Source: Candidatus Gastranaerophilales bacterium (GTDB taxonomy: Bacteria; Cyanobacteriota; Vampirovibrionia; Gastranaerophilales; Gastranaerophilaceae). From it: a DNA stretch of 64,000 nucleotides. Within the stretch, counting starts at the first letter, position 1. Each line of letters begins with the position of its first letter. Shown in pieces: positions 24,102 through 33,583 of the stretch. Position numbers and translations under genes: made by a program. The notes under the pieces are model-generated. The model was not told where the DNA came from. It made no database searches and was given only the letters and a program-made list of their open reading frames with translations. The stretch covers positions 1 through 64,000 of the forward strand of contig CAAFVD010000029.1 of assembly GCA_900766355.1 (NCBI GenBank). The letters run 5' to 3'.

Positions 24102-27100
24102 TTAATATGGCAAATTCTCAATAAACTTAGGAATCCCAATATTTGATTGAGGCACTTCTCTTGTTCTGTATTCTTTTTCGCTTTCGGAAATCCACATGAA
24201 CGAACGAACAGAGGTTTTTGCTTCCGCAGGGCCAGAGATTATTGCTCTGAATTCTTTAGTATTTCTTTGAGGTAGTTGTGGAATGTTTTCAACACCATTT
24301 TGCAAAACTCTAACTTCTTCTGAGCCTTCTCCTGTTAATGCAATTCTAAATTTATTCATAGTAAAAGTCCCAAAATTTCCTAAAGAAGAGACCATTGTAT
24401 TTGATAATCTGCCTAAAATAGTCGCATTCGCTATATTTGACATTATTCCGTAATGTCCTGTGATGTACAAACTCATGTTTGGACCAAGCATTTTTATTGA
24501 GTGTATTGTTGCAACATCATTATTGATTACAATAATTCCATTTAGATATTTAAACAAACCTGTATCTTTGCTGGCGATAGCTCTAGTAATTACGGCTAGA
24601 GAGGTCTTTAACATACTATCTGCAACAATATTTTGAGCATATAATAAATGTTCAACTTTGCCTAATGTACTCATTTGACCATCATGTATGATAAACTTCA
24701 AATTAGCATGTTTTAAGAATTTTGATTTAATAGAACTATTTATATTCATGTCAAAATCTAATTTCCCGCAAATGTTTTCTCTTAAGTTTGTCATAGATTT
24801 GAGAACAGGGCCTGCACTCAATCCTCTACCTTGTATTAAACCTGTATAATTTCCTGTATGAGCGTTAAGGTTGATATGTCCAGCAATTTTGCCGTTATAC
24901 ATATTACCTGTTAAACTACTGATATTTAGATTGTTATTATTTAGGTTAAAGCTTGCATTCATATCTGATAACATGATTGAATCTGCAGGAGTTTTGATGC
25001 TTACGCTTTCAGAAAACATTGTACCGTTCTCAATAATAGCTTTTAATTCACAATCTTTAGCGATTAAAAGAAGTAGAGATAAGTTATCTAAATCTATATC
25101 TTTTGATTTTATATTTAATGTTTTGATTTTAATGTTTTTTGTAAGTTTAGCTTCTGCCGTACCAACAAAACTCAAAGAACTTTCAAATATTTTTACATTG
25201 GCACAGTCAAAATTAATAATGTTTTTAGTTAGTCCAAGTGCAATATTTTTTGCAGTAAAGCAACCATATTTGTCTGATAAAATAGGTACTTTTATGTTAC
25301 CTACAATCTCAGGTTTACAAACATTTCCGTTTATGACAAGGTTACCGTTAATTTTTGCCATATAGTGAGAAATATTAATTGGACAGGTTTTTAGGATATT
25401 AATTTTTATGTTTTTAAAAATTGGATTGTATAATTTCTCTATAGAACCTGTAAGTACACAAAGTTTTGTTGAGTTAGCAATATTCTTGCGTTGGTTTTGT
25501 TCAAATAAACCTTTGTATGTATTAATGCTACAATCACTTATTTTTAGTTCTTGTTTTTCCAGTTTTGAAACAAAATTGATAATTACTGGTTGAGCTATAC
25601 TAACAATAGATTTTGGGTTTTGTGATAATAATTGAGCTTTGATGTTTTGTTGAGCTTTATCTCCGTTGAACTCAATTAATACAGGGAATACACTATCAAG
25701 CTCTTTTATTTTGAATATGCCATTAGGGTTAATAAATCCGTGTCCTTTGAATGAAAATGTTAGTTTGTCTGGTTCGTTATAATTAAGTACCGAACCAGCC
25801 ACATTTATTTTAGAATCAGCAGAATAGGTGTAAAAATCATTAATAGAAATATCGGTTTCCGTTAAATGCGCTTTTAAATTAGGAATTGTAATTGCATTAG
25901 TTCTAGGTAAAGTTGTTATTAAATTAGAAATAAGAATTTCCCCTGAATGTTTATCCGCAGATTTAAATAAAAATCTATTTGCTCTAAATTTTATAACTTC
26001 ATAGCCCCCTACAATATTTGTTAATTCTGCCTCAATTCTAGGAACTAAATTCTTATAAGAGCCTGAAATATTTGCAACTACAGAGATGATACCACTATTT
26101 ATTTTACATTTATTAAATTTAGCATTGTTTAGTTTGAATTTATTAACTATTAAATTTAAGTTAAATTTATTAGATATGATATCCCCTGTAACAACTACTG
26201 GTGCATCATTAACGTAGGCTTTTGTTGTTTTGATAAGTATTTTGTTAGCAGAAAAATCAATATCTGAGTTTATATTTGTAATTCGGATTTTATCCATAAT
26301 CACATTTGCATTAGAAATTTTAAAGAAACCACTTGATTTTAAATGTTTTAAAGTTCCTTTAAGTGTAAAGTTTGAATATAATGTTCCATTTATATCTTTA
26401 ACTTGGTTATACTCTGATATATCAGAGCATAATCTTGCAAAATATAGCAAATCTTTTAAATCAATCTTATCTGATTTGACAGATATATTAAAGTTAGGAT
26501 TGTCAGTTAATGTAACAAATCCGTTTATTTTGATTTTGTCTGTAGTATTTGTATAAATCAAAGAAGAAACAGATACTTTATTTCCCAAGAGGGTGAAACT
26601 AGCATTACTATATGGAAGTTTTTTGTCATTAACAACAAAGGTTAATTTGTCAATGCTTATAACACCATCAGTCTTTAAACCTTCTTTTGTGTTTTTAATT
26701 TTTAAATCTGTAACAATAGAAGCATTTGCTTGTTTTTCTTTTAGTTGTTTTAAAAAGTCAATAACATCAATATTGTTTGGGGTCTTGAAATTTAACCCAT
26801 CATATAATACTGAAAAGTCATAATCTATATATTTAATACCTTCTATCAAAAGTTTTCCATGACTTGAGAGTTTTATATGATTATTAGGTTTAAAATCAGA
26901 GATTAATAATTCAGAACCTGAAAAAATATAATTTTGTTCATCAGGAGTGATTAAAGTATTTGTATATTTTTTTAATCGGATTTTGGAAATAGAGTTTATA
27001 TTGTTTACTGGTTTTAGGTAATTAAATATTTCTAAATTGTTATTTTTATCAAGTTTTAGATAAGAATCAACATCATCAATTCTTACATCTTTTATTTTTA

Positions 27101-27380
27101 TCTCATGTTTTAGAAGTGGAAATATCGCAACCTTAAGTTTTACACCTTTTAAAGATGCCAATTTTTCTTTTTGATTATAGCTTAGCATAACAGTCGGAGA
27201 TTTGATAATTACCGAAGGTCCAACTTTAAATGTTAATTTTGTTGTTTCGATATTTAAACCGTATTGTTCTGCAACTTGTTGTTTTATAAGTGGAATAAAT
27301 TTGTTTGCATTAAATGGAATAAAACAAATAAGTATTCCTGCACAAAGTAATATGCAAACTCCAATTAAAATCTTTTTCAT
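24102..27380 (-). CDS. AsmA-like inner-membrane anchored protein, 1092 aa
   Basis: One N-terminal helix (about 4-24, ILIGVCILLCAGILICFIPF) is followed by the AsmA-type start (VAEQYGLNIETTKLTFKVGP, then IKIKDVRIDDVDSYLKLDKN). A very long, beta-strand-rich periplasmic region makes up the rest. The C-terminal third matches the AsmA_2/DUF3971-type pattern (YTGLIQGRGLSAGPVLKSM, GKLDFDMNINSS, then the IHSIKMLGPNMSLYITGHYG segment). YhdP, TamB and AsmA relatives form tubes that move phospholipid between membranes. The terminal MWISESEKEYRTREVP is unusually polar. Neighbours give no clue, but MlaE-like and Lpt genes elsewhere in the window fit an envelope-lipid role. Confidence 0.82.
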   Translation of the reverse strand: MKKILIGVCILLCAGILICFIPFNANKFIPLIKQQVAEQYGLNIETTKLTFKVGPSVIIKSPTVMLSYNQKEKLASLKGVKLKVAIFPLLKHEIKIKDVRIDDVDSYLKLDKNNNLEIFNYLKPVNNINSISKIRLKKYTNTLITPDEQNYIFSGSELLISDFKPNNHIKLSSHGKLLIEGIKYIDYDFSVLYDGLNFKTPNNIDVIDFLKQLKEKQANASIVTDLKIKNTKEGLKTDGVISIDKLTFVVNDKKLPYSNASFTLLGNKVSVSSLIYTNTTDKIKINGFVTLTDNPNFNISVKSDKIDLKDLLYFARLCSDISEYNQVKDINGTLYSNFTLKGTLKHLKSSGFFKISNANVIMDKIRITNINSDIDFSANKILIKTTKAYVNDAPVVVTGDIISNKFNLNLIVNKFKLNNAKFNKCKINSGIISVVANISGSYKNLVPRIEAELTNIVGGYEVIKFRANRFLFKSADKHSGEILISNLITTLPRTNAITIPNLKAHLTETDISINDFYTYSADSKINVAGSVLNYNEPDKLTFSFKGHGFINPNGIFKIKELDSVFPVLIEFNGDKAQQNIKAQLLSQNPKSIVSIAQPVIINFVSKLEKQELKISDCSINTYKGLFEQNQRKNIANSTKLCVLTGSIEKLYNPIFKNIKINILKTCPINISHYMAKINGNLVINGNVCKPEIVGNIKVPILSDKYGCFTAKNIALGLTKNIINFDCANVKIFESSLSFVGTAEAKLTKNIKIKTLNIKSKDIDLDNLSLLLLIAKDCELKAIIENGTMFSESVSIKTPADSIMLSDMNASFNLNNNNLNISSLTGNMYNGKIAGHINLNAHTGNYTGLIQGRGLSAGPVLKSMTNLRENICGKLDFDMNINSSIKSKFLKHANLKFIIHDGQMSTLGKVEHLLYAQNIVADSMLKTSLAVITRAIASKDTGLFKYLNGIIVINNDVATIHSIKMLGPNMSLYITGHYGIMSNIANATILGRLSNTMVSSLGNFGTFTMNKFRIALTGEGSEEVRVLQNGVENIPQLPQRNTKEFRAIISGPAEAKTSVRSFMWISESEKEYRTREVPQSNIGIPKFIENLPY

Positions 27381-27444
27381 ATATACAAAACCCTAAAAAA
27401 TTACTTTCTATAAATATTTTAGTAAATAAATAATAATACTCAAG

Positions 27445-28239
27445 TTAATTCAATTTCCATTTTCTTTTTAAAGAAGTTAATGTTCCATCATTAACCATAT
27501 TAGAAATATTCATATCTATTAATTTTAATAAATTCTTTGTATCATCGCCTTTTCTAACCCCAATAGCATACATTTCTCGGGTGTATCTTTTAGGCAAAAG
27601 TTTTACTGAAGAATCAGTTAATGAATAGTTTCTAAGAATAGTATCGTCTGATGCTATACCTTGTATTGTCCCAGCCTTCAAGGCTCTATAAGCGTCATGA
27701 TATGTTTTATAGCCATATACATTAACAGAAGGTATTAACATTCTTATATTTTTTTCTGCAGTTGAACCATATAAAACGCCAACATTTTTGTTGTCTAAAT
27801 CTGCTAGATTTTTTATCGGACTTCCTGTACGTACCAAAAGCGCTTGTCCTGCAACAAAATAAGGCTTAGAAAAATTAATTATTGCCCTGCGCTCAGGCGA
27901 GGTTGTCATCGTTGCAACAACCATATCAACTTTTTCCACATTCAAGAAATATAAGCGATTAGAAGGTGTAACTTGTACAAACTCTATTTTTGAAGAGTCA
28001 TGAAAAATATCTTTTGCAATATATTTAGCTATATCAACATCAAAACCTACATTTTTTCCATTATCTAAATATCCGAAAGGTCTAGTATCTGTTTTTACAC
28101 CGACAATAATGTAACCTCGATTTTTTATGGTTTTTAACAAATCTTGATTTACGGAATTTGCCTTGTCCATTTTGTAATCAACAGTATAGACGATAGCAAG
28201 AACTATAGATATTAAAATAAGCCAAAATTTATCGCTCAT
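27445..28239 (-). CDS. Amino-acid ABC transporter substrate-binding protein (SBP family 3)
   Basis: A 264-residue protein with an uncleaved-looking N-terminal helix (FWLILISIVLAIVYTVDYKM). A periplasmic binding fold follows: YIIVGVKTDTRPFGYLDNGK, GFDVDIAKYIA, MTTSPERRAIINFSKPYF, GVLYGSTAEKN. Those are the family 3 signatures for polar amino acids. No lipobox Cys is present, so it is probably membrane tethered. No permease or ATPase gene lies next to it, so the transporter partners are elsewhere. Confidence 0.9.
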   Translation of the reverse strand: MSDKFWLILISIVLAIVYTVDYKMDKANSVNQDLLKTIKNRGYIIVGVKTDTRPFGYLDNGKNVGFDVDIAKYIAKDIFHDSSKIEFVQVTPSNRLYFLNVEKVDMVVATMTTSPERRAIINFSKPYFVAGQALLVRTGSPIKNLADLDNKNVGVLYGSTAEKNIRMLIPSVNVYGYKTYHDAYRALKAGTIQGIASDDTILRNYSLTDSSVKLLPKRYTREMYAIGVRKGDDTKNLLKLIDMNISNMVNDGTLTSLKRKWKLN

Positions 28240-28314
28240 ACGGTATATTAAATAATGAATATACTATTTTGTAAATACATTTTGTGATATTCTTTTATAG
28301 AAAGGAATTTTGAT

Positions 28315-28713
28315 ATGAACGCAGTTGATTATTATAAATCTGGATATTCTTGTTCAGAAAGTATTGTAAAAGAGGCTATAGATTTAGGACTTTGTGACGA
28401 AAGTCTTTTACCAGTTGCGACATCATTTTCTGGAGGTATTGGTTCAGGTTGTTTGTGTGGAGCTGTATCAGGTTCAGAAATGGTTATAGGGTTAATATTT
28501 GGTAAAAATAATAAGTTTGGTAATGAACCTATAGCAAGAGAAAAAGCAAAAGAATTTATTGCAAAATTTAAAGAAAAATATCCAGCAACTTGTTGTAGAG
28601 TTTTGTCACGAGGTTTTGAGTTTCAATCACAAGAAAGAAAACAAAATTGTATGCAAATAGTGTCTTTTTGTTCAGAACTATTGAAAGAAGCTATTAATTA
28701 TGAGCGAGTTTAA
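28315..28713 (+). CDS. C_GCAxxG_C_C family probable redox protein
   Basis: A 132-residue protein of the small Cys-rich family named for its motif. Conserved Cys here are C13, C27, C46, C48, C93, C94, C112 and C119; GGIGSGCLCGAVSG (40-53) is the diagnostic stretch. The family is thought to be redox-active, but substrates are not known. The gene overlaps the start of the formyltransferase-like gene by 14 nt, and a good AAAGGA ribosome binding site precedes it. Confidence 0.88.
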   Translation: MNAVDYYKSGYSCSESIVKEAIDLGLCDESLLPVATSFSGGIGSGCLCGAVSGSEMVIGLIFGKNNKFGNEPIAREKAKEFIAKFKEKYPATCCRVLSRGFEFQSQERKQNCMQIVSFCSELLKEAINYERV

Positions 28714-29632
28714 AAAACGTATATTATTTGTTGGAATCCCTGATATGGCGTTTATTTGTCTTGAAGCGTGTTTTCAAGAACATGTAAATATTGTAGGTGT
28801 TATGGGGCCTAAGCCTAGCCATCATATGTATTCTGCATTTAAAGATTTTGTAAAAAATAAAGGGCTTAATTTTATAGAATATACAGATTTAAAAGCTCCA
28901 GATTTTTTACAAAAAATTAAAGACCTGAATGTTGATTTAGCTGTTGTATGCTCTTTTAATTATAAAGTTCCCGAAGAACTTTTGAATTGTGTAAAAGATG
29001 GCTTTTTAAATATTCACCCATCTTTGTTGCCTGAATATAGGGGAGCAAATCCATACTCTAGGGTGATTTTAAATAATGAAAAAATAACAGGTGTAACATT
29101 ACATCATATGAATAATGAATTTGATAGAGGAGATATTGTTCTTCAACTAACATGTCCTATCGAAAAATATGAAACTATGGGTTCATTATTCAATAAAACA
29201 AATGAGATGTGTGTTGAAATGCTTATTGCGACATTAAAAGAATACGAAGAACGGCAACTTCCTTCTATTCCTCAAAAACAAGGTGATTTTATCACTGCTG
29301 ATACAATAACGGATAAAGAAACTTATATAAATTATAATAATTCAGCAGAAGATATCGAAAGACAAGTTAGAGCATTAAATCCTTTTATACTTGCTACGAC
29401 CTTTTTTAGGCATAATTCTGTTAGGGTAATGAAAGTTGAAGTAGTAAAAAAACATTATTCAGATAATATCCCAAACGGTACAATTGTGAAAATTAAAGAT
29501 AACAATGTTATTGTGAAAACTGCAAAAGATTGTATTGCGATAAAAGTTTTGCAATTCGGAAGTTATTTTGCAGGTGATTCTGCAGATTTTATAAAACATA
29601 TAAACCCAAAAGAAGGAGAAAGATTTTACTAA
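28700..29632 (+). CDS. Formyltransferase-family protein (methionyl-tRNA formyltransferase-like)
   Basis: A 310-residue protein with the Fmt N-terminal Rossmann domain and the catalytic triad N104, H106 (NIHPSLLPEYRGANP) and D142 (EFDRGDIVLQ). A C-terminal domain from about 210 resembles the Fmt/OB-like lid. Fmt formylates Met-tRNA using 10-formyl-THF. The length fits Fmt, but ANPYSR replaces the usual AAPIQWA, so another N-formyl acceptor (a sugar nucleotide or amino sugar) is possible. It is coupled to both neighbours: 14-nt overlap upstream and TAATG with the TIM-barrel gene downstream. Confidence 0.8.
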   Translation: MSEFKKRILFVGIPDMAFICLEACFQEHVNIVGVMGPKPSHHMYSAFKDFVKNKGLNFIEYTDLKAPDFLQKIKDLNVDLAVVCSFNYKVPEELLNCVKDGFLNIHPSLLPEYRGANPYSRVILNNEKITGVTLHHMNNEFDRGDIVLQLTCPIEKYETMGSLFNKTNEMCVEMLIATLKEYEERQLPSIPQKQGDFITADTITDKETYINYNNSAEDIERQVRALNPFILATTFFRHNSVRVMKVEVVKKHYSDNIPNGTIVKIKDNNVIVKTAKDCIAIKVLQFGSYFAGDSADFIKHINPKEGERFY

Positions 29633-30453
29633 TGGATAAACTAAACTTTTTAACGGCTGGCATGCCAATCAAAAGCGCAGGAAAAGGTTATGAAAAAGCC
29701 TTTGAGGTATTGAAAGATTTGGCTCTTGATGGATTAGAACTAGAGTTTGTTCGTGGTGTTAGAATTAGTGATGTTAGTAAACAAGCGGTAAAAAATAGTG
29801 ATTTAATAAAAACTATCCATGCTCCGTTTTATATTAATTTGAATGCAAGAGAAGAAGAAAAGATAGAGGCTAGTATTCAAAGAATTGTAGAAACTGCTGA
29901 AATAGCAGATGAAGTTGGAGCATTTTCGATAACTTACCATGCTGGTTTTTATCTTGGTATGGATAAAGATAAAGTTTATCAAACTATTAGAAATCAAACA
30001 CAAAAAATAACAGATATATTATCAAATAAAAATGTAAAAGTTTGGATTAGACCTGAAACAACAGGTAAAGCTACTCAATGGGGAGATTTAGATGAAATAA
30101 TTACTCTTTCTAAAGAGTTTGAATATGTGCTTCCATGTGTAGATTTTTCACACTTACATGCAAGATATAATGGTATTTACAATACTTATGATGAATTTGC
30201 TAAAATCTTCGAGAAAATTGGAAAAGAACTTTCAGACAAAAAACCATTAGAGCATTTTCACGCACATATGGCGGGGATTGAATATACTTCAAAAGGTGAA
30301 AAACAACATCTAAACTTTGAAGAATCTGATTTTAACTATAAGGACTTACTTAAAACATTTAAAGATTTTGATGTGAAAGGTGCGATTGTATGCGAAAGTC
30401 CAAGTATAGAAGGTGATGCAAAAATTCTTAGTGATTATTACAAATCTCTATAA
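29632..30453 (+). CDS. TIM-barrel endonuclease IV/xylose isomerase-like protein
   Basis: A 273-residue AP endonuclease 2-family barrel. Typical pieces are KTIHAPFYINL, YHAGFYLG, IRPETTGKATQWG, CVDFSHLHAR and HFHAHMAG, where His/Asp/Glu ligands of endonuclease IV-type zinc sites are expected. Family members are AP endonucleases (Nfo) or sugar isomerases/epimerases. IRPETTGK matches archaeal-type endonuclease IV (PETTG). The start overlaps the formyltransferase stop by one base, and the TAA abuts the stop of the convergent permease. Confidence 0.82.
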   Translation: MDKLNFLTAGMPIKSAGKGYEKAFEVLKDLALDGLELEFVRGVRISDVSKQAVKNSDLIKTIHAPFYINLNAREEEKIEASIQRIVETAEIADEVGAFSITYHAGFYLGMDKDKVYQTIRNQTQKITDILSNKNVKVWIRPETTGKATQWGDLDEIITLSKEFEYVLPCVDFSHLHARYNGIYNTYDEFAKIFEKIGKELSDKKPLEHFHAHMAGIEYTSKGEKQHLNFEESDFNYKDLLKTFKDFDVKGAIVCESPSIEGDAKILSDYYKSL

Positions 30454-32016
30454 TACAATGTCTTCTGGTTCTGAAAGAACTGTATTTTCACCTTTTTGTT
30501 CTTCTAGACGTTTTGCTCTATAACTGTATCCAGCATATATTGAAAGCCCGATTAATAACCATACCAAGAAGTATAATGAAGATTCTGATTTTGCAGAGAA
30601 TTTGCAATACATTAGAAGTCCGCAGGTTATAATACCAAGTATTGGAAACCAAGGGCAGAATGGAACTTTAAAAGGTCTTTCTCTGTTTGGTTCTGTTTTA
30701 CGAAGGATTAAAACTGCTAAGCAGATAATAATAAAAGAAGTAAATGTTCCGAAATTACATAATTCTGCTGAGATATTTAAATCCATAAACAATGCACATA
30801 CAATAACAACTAATCCTGATAACCAAGTTAATATATGTGGAGTTTTGTATTTTTTGTGAATTGCAACAAGAGATTTTGGAATAAAAGAATCTCTACTCAT
30901 CGCAAATAAAATTCTAGTAGTTCCCAGTTGATAAATTAAAAGTACAGAGGTCAAAGCACACAATGCGCCAACTGAAATTAGTCCAGCATACCAATCTTTG
31001 CCTATAGCTCTCATAGCATGAGCAAGTGGAGCTTGAGTATCAACCATATTGAAAGGTATTACCCCTGTCAAAACCAATGCTACAAGAACATATAACAAAG
31101 TACATAAAACCAATGTACCCATAATTGCTATTGGTAAATCTCTTTGTGGGTTTTTTGTTTCTTCTGCCGCAGTTGATATAGCATCAAAACCGATATACGC
31201 AAAGAATATAACGAAAGCCCCCATAAATACACCATCAAATCCATTAGGCATAAAAGGTGTCCAGTTTTCAGGTTTTACATAAAAAGAACCAACAACAATA
31301 AATGATAATATGATAAACATATTTACACCGACCATTATACTTGCAAATTTTGTAGATTCTTTAATCCCTCTGATTAATAAAATTGTTAATAGTAAAACTA
31401 TTAATATTGCAGGAAGATTAATTGCTATAGGAATATCAATAAATGGCAAGTGTAGAAATGGCATTTTATCATGGACATTCCAACCGTATTTCTCACACAT
31501 AGAATACATTGTTCTATAATCATTTCTAAGCCATAATGGAGAATTAACTATAAATGACGGCAATACAGCTTTAAAGCCTTTCAGTAATTGAACAAAGTAT
31601 CCTGTCCATGCACTAGCAACAGTAATGTTACCGATAGCATATTCAAGCATCAATATCCAGCCGACCATCCAAGCCATAAATTCACCCATTGTTGCGTATG
31701 TATAAGTATAAGCACTACCAGCAACAGGCATCATAGCTGCAATTTCAGAATATGATAGAGCAGAAAAAAGACTAGCTATAGCTGCTAAAGCCATAGAAAT
31801 AATTACTGCTGGTCCAGCACCTAAGCCGTCAGAAGTGTTTTGAATTGCACTTCCGATTATCGTAAAAATACCAGTACCAACTACAGCACCTATCCCGATT
31901 ACTATTAAATCAAAAACATTCAGTGTTTTCTTTAATTCTGATTTATTACCTGCATCAATTAATTCGTCAGGGGTTTTGCATTTTAGTAAATTATTTAGTA
32001 ACGAGTTCTTTTTCAT
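30448..32016 (-). CDS. APC-family amino acid permease (second of a tandem pair)
   Basis: A 522-residue, about 12-helix permease. The N-terminus has the APC signature IVIGIGAVVGTGIFTIIG and the second Gly-rich segment IGNITVASAWTGYF. FFAYIGFDAISTAAEE and RILFAMSRDSFIP are conserved in the cationic amino acid transporter (CAT/YfnA) subgroup. It imports amino acids by proton symport or exchange. The start lies inside the end of its upstream paralogue (26-nt overlap). The TAG abuts the TIM-barrel stop. Confidence 0.93.
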   Translation of the reverse strand: MKKNSLLNNLLKCKTPDELIDAGNKSELKKTLNVFDLIVIGIGAVVGTGIFTIIGSAIQNTSDGLGAGPAVIISMALAAIASLFSALSYSEIAAMMPVAGSAYTYTYATMGEFMAWMVGWILMLEYAIGNITVASAWTGYFVQLLKGFKAVLPSFIVNSPLWLRNDYRTMYSMCEKYGWNVHDKMPFLHLPFIDIPIAINLPAILIVLLLTILLIRGIKESTKFASIMVGVNMFIILSFIVVGSFYVKPENWTPFMPNGFDGVFMGAFVIFFAYIGFDAISTAAEETKNPQRDLPIAIMGTLVLCTLLYVLVALVLTGVIPFNMVDTQAPLAHAMRAIGKDWYAGLISVGALCALTSVLLIYQLGTTRILFAMSRDSFIPKSLVAIHKKYKTPHILTWLSGLVVIVCALFMDLNISAELCNFGTFTSFIIICLAVLILRKTEPNRERPFKVPFCPWFPILGIITCGLLMYCKFSAKSESSLYFLVWLLIGLSIYAGYSYRAKRLEEQKGENTVLSEPEDIVL

Positions 32017-33580
32017 CTTTATCTGTACTTATTCTATTCATTTCAATTTTTCTATTTTTAACATAACCATATTGTAGGTAAATTCCTATACCTATTAATA
32101 ACCACACAGGAAACATTAAAGCTGATGATGTTAATGATTTCATTGAATAAATCATTAAACCACCACAACATAAAATTCCAAGCATTGGGAATAAAGGTGA
32201 ACAAGGAACCTTAAAAGGTCTTGGTCTGTCAGGATCTATTTTTCTCAATATTAAAACTGCAACACAAACAATAATGAAGGATGTGAATGTACCAAAATTA
32301 CATAATTGCGCTGCTACATCTAAATCTAATGTCATTGTTCCGATAACACAAACTAAGCCAACCAACAATGTTAATACGTGTGGTGTTTTATACTTAGGGT
32401 GTAACTTTTGGAATATAGTAGGCAAGAAGTTATCTCTACTCATAGCATACAAAATTCTTGTAGCTGCAAGTTGTAAAACTAGTAATACCGAAGTTAAACC
32501 AGCTAAAGAACCTATAGAAATCAAACCAGCTGCCCAATTTTGATGATACATACACATTACATACGCCATAGGCGCTTTTAAGAACCCAGGGTCAATATTA
32601 GGTTGAGATGTACAATACATGCCTGTTAAAACTAGAGCAACAGAAACATAAACAACAGTTGTAGCAATTAAAGAGCCGATAATACCAATAGGCAAATCTT
32701 TTTGAGGGTTCTTACATTCTTCTGCGGCTGTAGCCAAAGCATCAAAACCGATATATGCAAAGAAAATGATAAATGCGCCCATAAAGATTCCATTAAAACC
32801 GTTTGGAGCAAAAGGTATCCAATTGGTAGGTTTTACGTAAAAAGCACCAACTAATACAAATAATGCTATAACTGCAAGTTTTACAACAACCATAATTGTT
32901 GCCATTTTTGTTGAATCTTTTGTACCTTTTATTAAAATACCTGTAATAATCGCAACAATTATCATTGCAGGAAGATTAATTGCAAAAGGTATTCCACAAA
33001 TATGAGGAATCGAAGATGCAGAAAGTCCCGCAGCTTTTAGTTGAAGAACTGCGTTTTTATAGTCACTTATTAACCAAACAGGCGGATTAACTAACCAGTT
33101 AGGAAGATATGCAGAAAAACCTTTTACAAATTGCATAAAATGGTTAGACCAAGCACAAGCAACTGCGATATAACCAACTGCATATTCAAGCATTAGAACC
33201 CAACCAACCATCCAAGCTGCGAATTCCCCTAAAGTAGCGAAGGTATAAGTGTAAGCACCACCTGCGACAGGAATCATTGTTGCAAATTCGCTATAGCATA
33301 ATGCCGAAAATATACAAGCAAAAGTAGCAATAATCATAGAAACAACAAGTCCAGGACCTGCACCTAAACTTTCATTACCCCCAGCAGCCGCAATACCTAC
33401 AACTGCAAAGATACCTGAGCCAATGATTGCACCGATACCTAAAATGATTAAGTCTAATGCACCTAAAGTCTTTTCTAAGCCCGCACTGTTTGCTTCTTGC
33501 AACATTTCATCTGGATTTTTTCTAGTTAAAATTTTACTAAAAAAATGGTTAAATAAACCTGTATTTTGTTTTTTTGTCAT
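31991..33580 (-). CDS. APC-family amino acid permease (first of a tandem pair)
   Basis: A 529-residue paralogue of the following permease. IILGIGAIIGSGIFAVVG and FFAYIGFDALATAAEECKNP align with LIVIGIGAVVGTGIFTIIG and the matching region of its neighbour, so this is a tandem duplication that has diverged. Its TM1 loop is longer (GIAAAGGNESLGAG). It follows glyQ by 3 nt after the glyQ stop, so glyQ and both permeases form one transcript. The substrate cannot be told from the sequence. Confidence 0.93.
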   Translation of the reverse strand: MTKKQNTGLFNHFFSKILTRKNPDEMLQEANSAGLEKTLGALDLIILGIGAIIGSGIFAVVGIAAAGGNESLGAGPGLVVSMIIATFACIFSALCYSEFATMIPVAGGAYTYTFATLGEFAAWMVGWVLMLEYAVGYIAVACAWSNHFMQFVKGFSAYLPNWLVNPPVWLISDYKNAVLQLKAAGLSASSIPHICGIPFAINLPAMIIVAIITGILIKGTKDSTKMATIMVVVKLAVIALFVLVGAFYVKPTNWIPFAPNGFNGIFMGAFIIFFAYIGFDALATAAEECKNPQKDLPIGIIGSLIATTVVYVSVALVLTGMYCTSQPNIDPGFLKAPMAYVMCMYHQNWAAGLISIGSLAGLTSVLLVLQLAATRILYAMSRDNFLPTIFQKLHPKYKTPHVLTLLVGLVCVIGTMTLDLDVAAQLCNFGTFTSFIIVCVAVLILRKIDPDRPRPFKVPCSPLFPMLGILCCGGLMIYSMKSLTSSALMFPVWLLIGIGIYLQYGYVKNRKIEMNRISTDKDEKELVTK

Positions 33581-33583
33581 ATC

